Below are positions 9,073 to 17,457 of a stretch of DNA of 64,000 nucleotides, piece by piece (within the stretch, counting starts at the first letter, position 1; each line of letters opens with the position of its first letter). Source of the stretch: Exiguobacterium sibiricum 7-3 (GTDB taxonomy: Bacteria > Bacillota > Bacilli > Exiguobacteriales > Exiguobacteriaceae); NCBI RefSeq assembly GCF_000620865.1, contig NZ_KK211190.1, positions 1,439,971-1,503,970 of the forward strand, in the 5' to 3' direction. The translations under genes and the position numbers were made by a program. The notes below the pieces were generated by a model that saw only the letters and a list, made by a program, of their open reading frames with translations, searched no databases and had not been told where the DNA came from.

Positions 9073-10314
9073 ATGACACGAACTACTTTAGAAGCGGGGG
9101 TCACCCGGCGTGACGTCCTGAAAGTCGCCGGACTGACCGGTCTTGGAGCCGCTCTTTACGCGAGCGGACTCGAACGTTTTTTACCCCGAGCCTTGACGGC
9201 GCAGGCGACGGATCAAGTCCCGTTTTACGGCAAGTATCAAGCGGGTATCCTGACACCTCCTCAAAATCATGTCCAAGTGGTCGCTTTTGATGTTCAGACG
9301 ACCCGACGCGATGAATTGATTGATCTGTTAAAACGTTGGACGCGTGCGTGTGCCCGGCTGTCAGCCGGATTACCGCTCGGTGACGCGGACAGTGCCTATG
9401 TCCCGCCGGAAGATACGGGAGAGGCGGAAGGACTGTCGGCAAGCCACCTGACGTTTACATTCGGTTGCGGTCACAGTTTATTTACGGATGACCGGTTCGG
9501 AATTGGTCATAAACGTCCTGATTTGCTCCGGGAGTTGCCGGTCTTTGATCTCGATCAACTGGACCCGGAATGGGCAGGAGGAGATCTCGTCGTCCAGATT
9601 TGTGCCGATGATCAACAGGTCGTGTTTCATGCGTTACGGAACTTGACACGGATTGGTCGCGGCATCGTCAAGATTCGCTGGACGCAAGCCGGTTTTCAAC
9701 GATCAAAGGTGGCGGATGCGGCAGGTGGGACACCCCGGAATCTGTTCGGATTCAAGGACGGGACCGGGAATCCGGATGTGTCACAGCCTTCTGTGCAAAA
9801 TAAACATCTCTTTTACCAGTGGCAGGACGGATCACCCTGGTTGACGAACGGCAGCTTCCTTGTCGTCCGCCGAATCCAGATGCACCTCGAGGTATGGGAC
9901 CGGACAATCCTGAAAGAGCAGGAGCGGACTTTCGGCCGCGAGCGCGCGTCCGGAGCCCCGCTTGGATCGAAAGAGGAATTTGCTGCGGTGACGCCAAGCA
10001 AACGGACGGCGCGCGGTGAAGCACAGCTTCCAAGTGACTCACACACAGCGGTCGCCCACGGATCAGGAAAAGAACAACTGTTACGTCGCTCCTATTCCTA
10101 TCAGGCCGGTATTAACGAAACGACCGGTGCGCTCGATGCCGGCTTACTGTTTTTATCGTATCAACGTTCACCGGAACAGTTCATCACCATTCAGCGACGG
10201 TTAGCAGCGTCCGACCGTTTAAATGAATACATTACCCATCGTGGCAGTGCCGTTTTCGCCTGTTTCGGCGGAATTCAAAAAGGAGGCTACATCGGTGATG
10301 CGCTTTTTGCTTAA
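9073..10314 (+). CDS. efeB: EfeB, Tat-exported DyP-type heme peroxidase
   Basis: A 413-residue protein starting at the ATG 9073 (a TTG at 9070 is possible), directly after the efeM stop. The N-terminus is a twin-arginine signal (VTRRDVLKVAG, then a hydrophobic stretch to about 45), implying folded export with heme. The DyP signature GFKDGTGNPD (about 225-234) holds the catalytic Asp, and HTAVAH further on is the likely heme-ligand region. EfeB is thought to oxidise ferrous to ferric iron, or to release iron from heme, for delivery to EfeU. It overlaps the start of efeU by 17 bases. Confidence 0.92.
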   Translation: MTRTTLEAGVTRRDVLKVAGLTGLGAALYASGLERFLPRALTAQATDQVPFYGKYQAGILTPPQNHVQVVAFDVQTTRRDELIDLLKRWTRACARLSAGLPLGDADSAYVPPEDTGEAEGLSASHLTFTFGCGHSLFTDDRFGIGHKRPDLLRELPVFDLDQLDPEWAGGDLVVQICADDQQVVFHALRNLTRIGRGIVKIRWTQAGFQRSKVADAAGGTPRNLFGFKDGTGNPDVSQPSVQNKHLFYQWQDGSPWLTNGSFLVVRRIQMHLEVWDRTILKEQERTFGRERASGAPLGSKEEFAAVTPSKRTARGEAQLPSDSHTAVAHGSGKEQLLRRSYSYQAGINETTGALDAGLLFLSYQRSPEQFITIQRRLAASDRLNEYITHRGSAVFACFGGIQKGGYIGDALFA

Positions 10315-11980
10315 CTTATTTTTGACGGGACTTCTCTGCACGACGATCGGGATGCCGATTGCTCATGCCGATTCGAAAACAGATGCCTTGTATGTTTCAA
10401 TCGGTCAAGCTCTGTCGGCAGTCAACGACCAAAACCGGAGTACCCTTCGGATGACCCTTGCCGAGTTGCAGAAACAGGTGGAGAAATTACCGGTTTCGGC
10501 TGAGCAGAAGGTGATTCAGCAACGATTGACGGAAGTCCAGAAACAAACCTCTTTGTCTGCCGTCAGACAACAGTTGACGGAGTTGTCGACGGCTGTCCGG
10601 GCGCTGGAAGAAACTAAACAGCCAACGGACGATCCGGCCGCTAAAAAACGGTTGAAGGAATTGTTCGCCTTAACGAAGCAACTGAGAACGGCATCCGACA
10701 TGTCCGAGCGTAAGCAGTTGCAGTCCGAATTGCTGACAGCTTGGACGGACCGTGAAACTGTCGTCCGGGAGACGAGTATCGGACACTATGGCCAGGTCGA
10801 GATGGGACTGTCCGCAATCCGGATTGCTTTGGCCCGCGAAACATTTGATTCGTCGGAGCTGAATCAGGCACTCGATCAATTTGATGGAAGTATCCGCTCC
10901 TTCCTGAAAGGCGAAACCGTCCAGGCAGTAAAACAGACAGGGCTCGCCGAGTTGACGGCATTACTTAAACAGGCGGATCAGCAACTCGGAGATCAGGACG
11001 TACCGGCAGCGGAGAAAACACTGACGACCTTTATCGAACGTTGGCCGAGCGGGGAAGGGGAAGTCCGGACCCGTAGCAGTTCTCTGTATACGACGATTGA
11101 ATCGGATGTGCCCGTCCTGTTATCGCGGTTAGATCAGACGACGGTGGCTTCCACCCGATCCGATTTAGCGCCAATCATCACATCACTTGAAGTGTTAGCG
11201 CAGAAAACGACCTATTCCTTCGTGGATGCGATGCTCGTCATGTTGCGGGAAGGTCTGGAAGCCTTGCTGATCATCAGCGCCCTTGTCGCCTTTACCCGAA
11301 AAGCTAAGGTGACGGGAGAACGAATGATTTGGAGTGGGGCGTTATTTGGATTACTCGCGAGCGGAGCACTGGCACTGATCATCCAACAGTTCTTTTCAAC
11401 GGCACTTGCCGCTGTCGGACGGGAACAGATTGAAGGATGGACCGGACTGGCCGCAGTGTTGATGATGCTTCTCGTCGGTTCGTGGTTACATTCGAAAACG
11501 GCGATCGCTTCACGTCAAACCGAACTGGCAATGAATCTAGCGGGACGGTCCTTGTTTGCCGTCAGTTTTTTGACGATTTTCCGGGAAGGGGCCGAGACCC
11601 TGCTGTTTTATATCGGGATGGCACCCGCGATGACATCGACCGCTTTAGCCGGAGGGATTGTTTTAGCAATTGCGCTGATCGGGATTCTTTCGCTTGCTGT
11701 CATTTATTTGGGGGTTCGCCTGCCAATTAATCGGCTCTTTTTAGTAGCAACCGGTTTGATTTATCTTATGGCTTTTAAAATTTTGGGCGCCAGCCTGCAT
11801 GCGTTGCAAATTACGGGCATCTTGCCGATCCATGTCATGTCATATATGCCCTCGTTACCTTGGATGGGAATCTATCCGACGTATGAGACGATTGTCCCGC
11901 AAGCCGGATTATGTCTTCTCATCGGTTTTTTGATATATAGGAGACGTCAATCTCCCGCGGTACTCCGGAAAGCCGTCTAA
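10298..11980 (+). CDS. efeU: EfeU, FTR1-family iron permease with large N-terminal extracytoplasmic domain
   Basis: About 560 residues. The AGGAGG at 10281-10286 serves either GTG 10295 or ATG 10298, both inside the efeB reading frame, so translation is coupled. A signal peptide (about 1-28) is followed by a roughly 280-residue helical domain rich in Gln and Leu, then seven membrane segments from about residue 310. Both FTR1 iron-channel motifs RExxE are present: REGLEALL and REGAETLL. The long extracytoplasmic domain is commoner in Gram-positive EfeU than in E. coli and may dock EfeM or EfeB. Last gene of the operon, with no clear terminator after it. Confidence 0.9.
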   Translation: MRFLLNLFLTGLLCTTIGMPIAHADSKTDALYVSIGQALSAVNDQNRSTLRMTLAELQKQVEKLPVSAEQKVIQQRLTEVQKQTSLSAVRQQLTELSTAVRALEETKQPTDDPAAKKRLKELFALTKQLRTASDMSERKQLQSELLTAWTDRETVVRETSIGHYGQVEMGLSAIRIALARETFDSSELNQALDQFDGSIRSFLKGETVQAVKQTGLAELTALLKQADQQLGDQDVPAAEKTLTTFIERWPSGEGEVRTRSSSLYTTIESDVPVLLSRLDQTTVASTRSDLAPIITSLEVLAQKTTYSFVDAMLVMLREGLEALLIISALVAFTRKAKVTGERMIWSGALFGLLASGALALIIQQFFSTALAAVGREQIEGWTGLAAVLMMLLVGSWLHSKTAIASRQTELAMNLAGRSLFAVSFLTIFREGAETLLFYIGMAPAMTSTALAGGIVLAIALIGILSLAVIYLGVRLPINRLFLVATGLIYLMAFKILGASLHALQITGILPIHVMSYMPSLPWMGIYPTYETIVPQAGLCLLIGFLIYRRRQSPAVLRKAV

Positions 11981-11998
11981 ACCGTTTTTCAGTTTCAT

Positions 11999-12023
11999 GT
12001 TTTATTCATTATGTTTCGGGAAT
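11999..12023 (+). promoter_or_regulatory. Sigma-B-type promoter of yflT
   Basis: GTTTTA (11999-12004), a 13-bp spacer, then GGGAAT (12018-12023). This fits the sigma-B consensus GTTTaa-N12..15-GGGwAw. The start codon lies 52 bases further on. Confidence 0.75.
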
Positions 12024-12074
12024 AACTTTATATCGGGAGTAGATAATTGGCTCGCACGAAGGAGAGGAAACAAG

Positions 12075-12536
12075 ATGATTGAAACAAGAATCGTACGGAA
12101 CATGACGGCCGTCGACGCAGAAGTGACGAGCTTGAAGTCAAGCGGCTATTCGAATAAACAAATTTACATCTTTGCGAAGGATGAAGAATTGGCAGAACGG
12201 ATTGCCAATGACACTCAGACGTTGGCATATCGGGTAACAAAAAAATCATTTTTTGAGACATTGATGTCAACAGTACGCAGTAACCGAAAAGACCGCATTG
12301 CCCAATTGTCGGAACTCGGTATGACAAAGGATGTAGCAGAAGATTTGGAAGAGGAAGTCCGCCATGGTCGGATTGTCATCGTCGGTTCAAAATCCGACTT
12401 ACTGAATCCGGCATTCGCCGCTTCTTATGTCGAAGACGAGACGAAAGAATACGGAGCAGGTGTTCCGAAACTCGAAGAGGAAGAAACAACGACGACCTTA
12501 CCAGCCGACCAAAACGTTAAGTTGGATAAAAAATGA
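12075..12536 (+). CDS. yflT: YflT / general stress protein 17M family protein
   Basis: A 153-residue cytoplasmic protein. The start at 12075 is supported by AAGGAGAGG. The N-terminal half (IETRIVRNMTAVDAEVTSLK, then IYIFAKDEELAERIA) is the YflT domain of heat-induced general stress proteins. The C-terminal third is acidic and low-complexity (EEEETTTTLP). In B. subtilis such proteins are members of the sigma-B regulon, in agreement with the promoter seen here. Its molecular role is unknown. Confidence 0.8.
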   Translation: MIETRIVRNMTAVDAEVTSLKSSGYSNKQIYIFAKDEELAERIANDTQTLAYRVTKKSFFETLMSTVRSNRKDRIAQLSELGMTKDVAEDLEEEVRHGRIVIVGSKSDLLNPAFAASYVEDETKEYGAGVPKLEEEETTTTLPADQNVKLDKK

Positions 12537-12578
12537 GGAACGTCAACTAAACAGGAACTGACAGCATCGTCAGTTTCT

Positions 12579-12626
12579 TAGACGAACAAGGGTGACGGAT
12601 TCGAATCCGTCACCCTTGTTCGTCTA
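12579..12626. repeat. 48-bp perfect palindrome between convergent genes
   Basis: The 24-bp arm TAGACGAACAAGGGTGAC+GGATTC is repeated exactly in reverse complement with no loop. It contains the stop codon of the minus-strand YolD-like gene at its right end and follows yflT, so it may act as a two-way terminator, though no T-run follows. A weaker hairpin AACTGAC/GTCAGTT precedes it at 12556-12575. The core resembles the hairpin at 41893-41931. Confidence 0.7.
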
Positions 12627-12953
12627 TAGTAGCAATTCACGTATATCCATTACCTCATTGTACGGGATATGACGTCGTAAACCGGTTGATGTCTTGATTT
12701 CAATGATTCCGCGAGCATGAAAAAGAGCGGTAACCGTTCCAGTCAATGTGTTTTCCGTCCCGCGCTCGAGATAACGGACCGTCACCGTTCGACCGCTTCG
12801 GATGGTATCTTCTAAAACTTGTGGGAAAACAGTCTTTGTTTGCGTCGTCAGTCGGGCGGGATGCGCTTTGTACAAGTGTTCCAATTGCAGGATATGATTC
12901 CGTGTCGTGCGTTGTCGCCACTTCCGCTCCGTTCGTTTCTTGGACTGTAACAC
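12624..12953 (-). CDS. YolD-like family protein
   Basis: About 109 residues if translated from GTG 12953, which has GGAGGTGG 6 bases upstream; an in-frame ATG at 12992 would add 13 residues but lacks a site. The C-terminal half (SGRTVTVRYLERGTENTLTG, then RHIPYNEVMDI) has the strand pattern of YolD-like proteins. These often sit next to translesion polymerase (UvrX/DinB) genes, but no polymerase is adjacent here. The N-terminus is very basic (KKRTERKWRQRTTR). Function unknown. Confidence 0.55.
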   Translation of the reverse strand: MLQSKKRTERKWRQRTTRNHILQLEHLYKAHPARLTTQTKTVFPQVLEDTIRSGRTVTVRYLERGTENTLTGTVTALFHARGIIEIKTSTGLRRHIPYNEVMDIRELLL

Positions 12954-13149
12954 GTCGTTCCACCTCCGATTGAATCGTTTAGATGTAGACAAGACACTGC
13001 ATCAGAATATTCCCCATTTATTTGGGAGATAAACCCGCTTCAGGAAGACGAAGACACTAGGCACTGGATAAGAAACAGAGGATGGTTTTGAATGTCCGAT
13101 TTGCGGAAAAAGACTAGAAGTATGCCAGGAACAGAGGAGGAACTGTCTG

Positions 13150-13818
13150 ATGGAACGAAGTACGTTAATTGCCCTTGAAAAACACTTATATGCCATTCAG
13201 CTTGAACTGGACGGCCTTGCCCGTCTAATCACCAAACAGTTGATGCAACTCAGTCAAGTCGCCGCTTCGGTCGAACACTTTCGACGGATGAGTTTTGATT
13301 TATACCAAAAACGGGAGACGCTCGATCGTATCCCACCCCAGGTTTTATATGAAACAGCTTTGGACTATGAAGATTTTCTCGATGAAGAGTTTGATGACAT
13401 TCCGCCGTCCTGGGCGTTACGTCAGGATGAAGCGAAAGCACTCGATCAGTTATGGTGGTTTGAGTTTTTCAGGATTCAGGCCGATGTGGAGGATTGGTTG
13501 AGTCTCTACCTGATTCGGCGCATTCGGGAAGACATCCGTTACGTGCCGCCTGTCATCGAAAAAAACGCGTATGCGTTATCCGATGATGCCCGGCAAGTCT
13601 TTTGGCGTTTATTGCAACGTTCCGTTGCCAAACCTTCCTCGAAAATCAAGGCCAACCAACTGTCTTGCCGGATGGGCATATCGGAGATTGCCCGCTATGC
13701 ACGCTTTAACCTGGAGCGGACACGCTTAGCGATTGAGGAACTGACGGCACGTGGAATCATTTCCATTGAGGAAGAAAACGAAAAGCTGAACCTTCGTGTT
13801 CGCTTACAAGTGATTTAA
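13150..13818 (+). CDS. Hypothetical protein with C-terminal winged-helix-like segment
   Basis: A 222-residue soluble protein with a GAGGAGG site. The N-terminal 50 residues are amphipathic and helical, the middle is acidic (DYEDFLDEEFDD). Residues about 160-215 look like a small winged helix: KANQLSCRMGISEIARYARF, then RTRLAIEELTARGIISIEE as recognition helix and wing. I do not recognise the family. The gene overlaps the convergent hydrolase gene by 15 bases at their 3' ends. A DNA-binding or regulatory role is inference only. Confidence 0.7.
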   Translation: MERSTLIALEKHLYAIQLELDGLARLITKQLMQLSQVAASVEHFRRMSFDLYQKRETLDRIPPQVLYETALDYEDFLDEEFDDIPPSWALRQDEAKALDQLWWFEFFRIQADVEDWLSLYLIRRIREDIRYVPPVIEKNAYALSDDARQVFWRLLQRSVAKPSSKIKANQLSCRMGISEIARYARFNLERTRLAIEELTARGIISIEEENEKLNLRVRLQVI

Positions 13819-14652
13819 GGAAATGAAACGTTCAATCATTCGTTCGTCATGACGCGCGGATGGTCCGATCCAAATCAAGTGACCGGGACTTGCCGACTCG
13901 ATGAACTGGGCATGTGCAATGGCGCGCCCGGCATAGCTGGCATGTTCGAATGGTACGGCCCGGTCCGCTTTGGAGTGAATGATCAATACCGGACAGCGAA
14001 TCGCCTGCAAGAGCGATCGGTCGATTTGTTGCGTCAAATCAAATAAGACACCCCGGCCCGGTCCGTTCTGCAGTCCGACCTGGTACAACAATTGTTGATC
14101 GACACCATTCAATTGACCGCGAATCTCGTCACGTTGTAACAGACTGGTCATTTCGACCATCCGTACAGACGCTTCTTGGGGGAACTTGATTAACTTATCT
14201 TTGACGTAATGCCACAGTACCCATTGCAGGAGTTGCAACGGACGTTGAAGGAGCGGTTGAACTAGCCATGCCTGATAAGGAAGCGAGATTTCGTGTGTCA
14301 TCGCACAGGCAAGGACGAGTGAACAGACCGCCGGATTGTTGCTCGCTAACGCAATAGCTGTCGGTCCGCCGGCGGAAATCCCGTATACGGTATAGTGTTC
14401 GATGTGACGTGAAGCCAGCCACCTTTTATAAAAAGCAGCCAGCTCAACTGGCGTTGATGCGACATGGAGCGGTGTTTTTCCATATCCCGGACGCGACGGG
14501 ACAATGACACGATAACCGGCTTCAATCAGTCGTTCTACATGATAGACTTCCCGGTAATCGGATTGTGTACCATGAATCAGTAAAATGACGGGACCCGTTC
14601 CGCTGTCACGGTAATCGAATCGGTAATCCTCCCAATCGGCAATGTGTTGCAT
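13804..14652 (-). CDS. Alpha/beta hydrolase
   Basis: A 282-residue alpha/beta-hydrolase fold protein. The oxyanion motif HGTQ (about 28-31) is followed by the nucleophile elbow YGISAGGPTA with Ser near 97. The acid is in HSKADRAVPF and the catalytic His is in SPGHLIW. A lid region of about 60 residues lies between. No signal peptide, so cytoplasmic; the substrate is unknown. It is a single gene divergent from the WYL regulator. Confidence 0.85.
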   Translation of the reverse strand: MQHIADWEDYRFDYRDSGTGPVILLIHGTQSDYREVYHVERLIEAGYRVIVPSRPGYGKTPLHVASTPVELAAFYKRWLASRHIEHYTVYGISAGGPTAIALASNNPAVCSLVLACAMTHEISLPYQAWLVQPLLQRPLQLLQWVLWHYVKDKLIKFPQEASVRMVEMTSLLQRDEIRGQLNGVDQQLLYQVGLQNGPGRGVLFDLTQQIDRSLLQAIRCPVLIIHSKADRAVPFEHASYAGRAIAHAQFIESASPGHLIWIGPSARHDERMIERFISLNHL

Positions 14653-14764
14653 CCAAATTCTCCTATCTCTTAAATATTTCCATATTATTGTTAATCTTCA
14701 TACCTATTTAAGGTATAATGCAAGTATAATCAAACATCTTAGGGATAGGAAATGAGGATGCCCC

Positions 14765-15790
14765 GTGCCAAATGAAAAATTATCCAATCGGGATCGATTG
14801 TTAGCAGTCCGTGAAATTTTTGAACAGTATTCCGATGAAGAAGAAACGTTGACATTAGAAGAACTAAGTACAAAACTGTCCAAACGAGGATTGATTGAAA
14901 AACTGTCCCGGAAATCATTAAAAGAAGACATCACGGCTCTTGAGAAATCGGGTTTTGACATCCATGCGGAAGTAACCAAAAATGGTCTCGCGATTCCGTA
15001 TCATCTGGTCAGCCGTCCGTTCGAATACCACCATTTGCGTTTGCTCGTTGATGCGATTGCCAGTGCGAAGTTCATTTCCGAAAGCGAAACGGAGATTCTG
15101 GTCCGCAATATTCATACCTTGACGAGTAAACGTCTCGCTAAAACGTTGACACCGGTCATACATACCGTCAAGAAACCGAAAGGCGTCATCCCATTTTCAA
15201 TCGATACCATCCAAAAGGCGATCATTGATCAGGATATCATCAGTTTCCAATATCAAGGAAAGTTCAATGAACGAACACGAAAGTTCGAGTTGCGGCGGGA
15301 CGGTGATTATTACCTTGTTGCCCCGGCTCATTTGATTGTGGATAATGGCAACTACTATTTGATCGGCCGTGATGAACGCGTCGAAGAGATTCGGACGTAC
15401 CGGGTGGATCGAATCGTCAATTGCAGTGTCTTCGAACCGGCACAGACACCGGTCGTGGTCGAATCCACTTATTTGAGCAGTATGTTCAATATGTACGGTG
15501 GGGAACAGGAACAGTTGACATTAAAGTTTCATGAGAGCGTCATGCCGACTGTCGTTGATCGGTTCGGGACGGACATTCGTTGCCGTCGCTTAGATGGAGA
15601 CTGGTTCGAAGTCAAAGTCGGTGCCTTGTTCTCTCAAGGGTTCATGATGTGGCTGATTCAGTTCGCCGAACAAGCAGAAATTCTTGAACCGGCTTTTTGT
15701 CGGGAAGCCTTTAAAAACAAAGTTTTGGAGCTTGCCAAAGTCTATCAAACAGGGATTACTGCCAGTCAACCGATAAATGAAAGTGTCTAA
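14765..15790 (+). CDS. WYL-domain transcriptional regulator
   Basis: A 341-residue protein starting at GTG 14765 after GAGGATG. Residues 1-75 form an HTH (NRDRLLAVREIFEQYS, then SRKSLKEDITALEKSGFDI as recognition helix). Residues about 140-220 are the WYL ligand-sensing domain, with SFQYQG, the YYLVAPAHLI strand and YRVDRI. A WCX-like tail completes the DeoR/YafY-type layout. Such regulators sense nucleic acids or small ligands and often control neighbours. The divergent hydrolase is the obvious candidate target, unproven. Confidence 0.85.
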   Translation: MPNEKLSNRDRLLAVREIFEQYSDEEETLTLEELSTKLSKRGLIEKLSRKSLKEDITALEKSGFDIHAEVTKNGLAIPYHLVSRPFEYHHLRLLVDAIASAKFISESETEILVRNIHTLTSKRLAKTLTPVIHTVKKPKGVIPFSIDTIQKAIIDQDIISFQYQGKFNERTRKFELRRDGDYYLVAPAHLIVDNGNYYLIGRDERVEEIRTYRVDRIVNCSVFEPAQTPVVVESTYLSSMFNMYGGEQEQLTLKFHESVMPTVVDRFGTDIRCRRLDGDWFEVKVGALFSQGFMMWLIQFAEQAEILEPAFCREAFKNKVLELAKVYQTGITASQPINESV

Positions 15791-15804
15791 AGCGATGGAA
15801 CAAA

Positions 15805-15838
15805 ATCTTTTGCCTAATGGGGCAGAAGATCTTTTTTT
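15805..15838 (+). terminator. Rho-independent terminator after the WYL gene
   Basis: Stem ATCTTTTGCC/GGCAGAAGAT (one G-T pair) followed by a T7 run. Confidence 0.8.
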
Positions 15839-15932
15839 GTCGTTTTTTGTCGTATATTCATATTTGAATATTTTTAAGCGTTTTTTCCGATTACCATTAA
15901 GGATATCTTATTTTTGTTACAGGAGGGGCATC

Positions 15933-16259
15933 ATGCAACATATGGAAAAACCACGGATGGGAAGTGTTATTGCGGGAGTGTCATACCTCTTTTTCATCTG
16001 CCTGTCTTACACGTCTTGGTATTTATTATCAATTTTTGCATTCAATCTCCTTTTCAGTACGGAGCTTCTGATGTCCATGGATCTTGTGGTCTTCGGCTTT
16101 AGTCCTTTATTCGCATTAGGCATCACGATGTTTTCGCTGAAAGTGCTGAAACGGCATGCTCAGCCGAAATTCACACCTTACATATTAGTCATCTATAGTA
16201 TCTCGACCAGTGTCTTGATCTATTATTCCGTCATCTACTCGATGTTACCGCGGATCTGA
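15933..16259 (+). CDS. Small three-TM membrane protein, unknown function
   Basis: A 108-residue protein. The start at 15933 is set by CAGGAGGGG. Three hydrophobic segments are seen (about 13-37, 45-65 and 80-103), with a short basic loop (KVLKRHAQPK) before the last. No family recognised. Its stop is about 70 bases before the next tiny gene, so the two may be co-transcribed. Confidence 0.65.
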   Translation: MQHMEKPRMGSVIAGVSYLFFICLSYTSWYLLSIFAFNLLFSTELLMSMDLVVFGFSPLFALGITMFSLKVLKRHAQPKFTPYILVIYSISTSVLIYYSVIYSMLPRI

Positions 16260-16333
16260 TGATGCTTGCATGGTCTCGCCTTTTGGAATATGCTACGTGT
16301 AGAGTATCAGCATGTCTTGGAGGAGGGGATACG

Positions 16334-16441
16334 ATGAATACACAGTATATCCTGGACTGGATGCCACTCGTGCTTCCGGTTGCTGCCATCGTCTTTATTG
16401 TCATCATCGCGCGTAAAGCGTCTAAAATTGATTCTAAATAA
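16334..16441 (+). CDS. 35-residue single-span membrane peptide
   Basis: A strong site GGAGGAGGGG precedes ATG 16334. The product begins MNTQYILDWMPLVLPV, has one hydrophobic segment (about 9-26) and ends in a basic tail RKASKIDSK. The good ribosome site and the terminator immediately after the stop support a real small gene. Function unknown. Confidence 0.6.
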   Translation: MNTQYILDWMPLVLPVAAIVFIVIIARKASKIDSK

Positions 16442-16443
16442 CC

Positions 16444-16479
16444 AAAAGAAGGTGTTCCGGTATCGGAGCACCTTCTTTT
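16444..16479. terminator. Bidirectional terminator
   Basis: Stem AAAAGAAGGTG/CACCTTCTTTT with an inner TCCG/CGGA pair, lying between convergent genes. Confidence 0.85.
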
Positions 16480-16482
16480 GAT

Positions 16483-17457
16483 TTAGCGTTCGATTTGTTC
16501 CCGGACATACTTTCGAAACAGTTGGAGATCGTACGCTGGTTCACTGCGGCTGAATTCAATCCCGTCGAGAAGCCGTGCGTGGGCTACGGCTTCCGGAAAC
16601 TCGATCCGCGTTAACCATTCGACGGTCGTTTCCTCGTGACGCCGCGGAAAAGCCTGTTCGAGTTGCGAGGCGATTTTTAGTAGCGGGTGCTGGCTGTGCT
16701 TTTTGATAGGAGCCGGTTGCTTCGCCACTGTCGTCCGAACGACTGGTTCGGCTTCCGCTGATACGACCTGTCGTTTTCGAATCAAGTAGAAAGTGAGACC
16801 GACTACAAGAATCGCCAGGATAATCCCTGCCATGTTCAAATAAAACAGCGTATCGGAACTCATGCTGGCCGCCTTTAGACTTTCTTGCGGAGCAATATTC
16901 GCTAAGCCGGTCGTATTTGAACGCGTCTTTTGATCAATCTGTTCCGCAAGTGGCAACGTCCAGGTAAAGAGAGAGCCGAACGCTTCCAGTGCCGGACGGG
17001 TCAGGTTCGCGACAGAACCAAACAGTGCTTCTTTCAGCAGCCGAATCAAGATGACGAGAACGAGGCTGACCCCGAGAAACAAGGAGATACCCGCGATGAT
17101 CCGACGCCATTCGACGAGATGCTGTCTTAAGAATGGGATCCCCCATAACAGACCGAGCAAAAGATAGGCACCGAGCGGCGGTGAAAGTCCAGGGAACAAC
17201 AGACATAGTCCGGTCAGTCCCGTCGCGCTGATGGCGAACTTGTACGGCTGATCGACAGTCTCGAGCCATGTACCGAGGGCGATGACGAGTAACAGTAAAA
17301 TGCTGATCAGCGGAGAGACGGACAGAAACGAGATCGCTGCTGCAAGTTGTAATCCGATCCGGACGGTACGTGCCGGGATGACTGCGAGCAACGGAAAAAT
17401 CAGAATGACAAGCGGTGCGTGCAACAGACTGATGACGAGAATCCACCAGAGAATCAT
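16483..17457 (-). CDS. Membrane protein in a MoxR-DUF58 operon
   Basis: A 324-residue protein, third gene of a three-gene operon; its start overlaps the DUF58 stop by 4 bases. Five or six hydrophobic segments lie in residues 1-140 and one more near 205-230. A cytoplasmic tail with a DUF4129-like look closes it (QLEQAFPRRHEETTVEWLTRI). In related operons this position is held by a transglutaminase-like or DUF4129 protein; no transglutaminase motif is seen here. It probably works with the MoxR/DUF58 pair at the membrane. Confidence 0.65.
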   Translation of the reverse strand: MILWWILVISLLHAPLVILIFPLLAVIPARTVRIGLQLAAAISFLSVSPLISILLLLVIALGTWLETVDQPYKFAISATGLTGLCLLFPGLSPPLGAYLLLGLLWGIPFLRQHLVEWRRIIAGISLFLGVSLVLVILIRLLKEALFGSVANLTRPALEAFGSLFTWTLPLAEQIDQKTRSNTTGLANIAPQESLKAASMSSDTLFYLNMAGIILAILVVGLTFYLIRKRQVVSAEAEPVVRTTVAKQPAPIKKHSQHPLLKIASQLEQAFPRRHEETTVEWLTRIEFPEAVAHARLLDGIEFSRSEPAYDLQLFRKYVREQIER

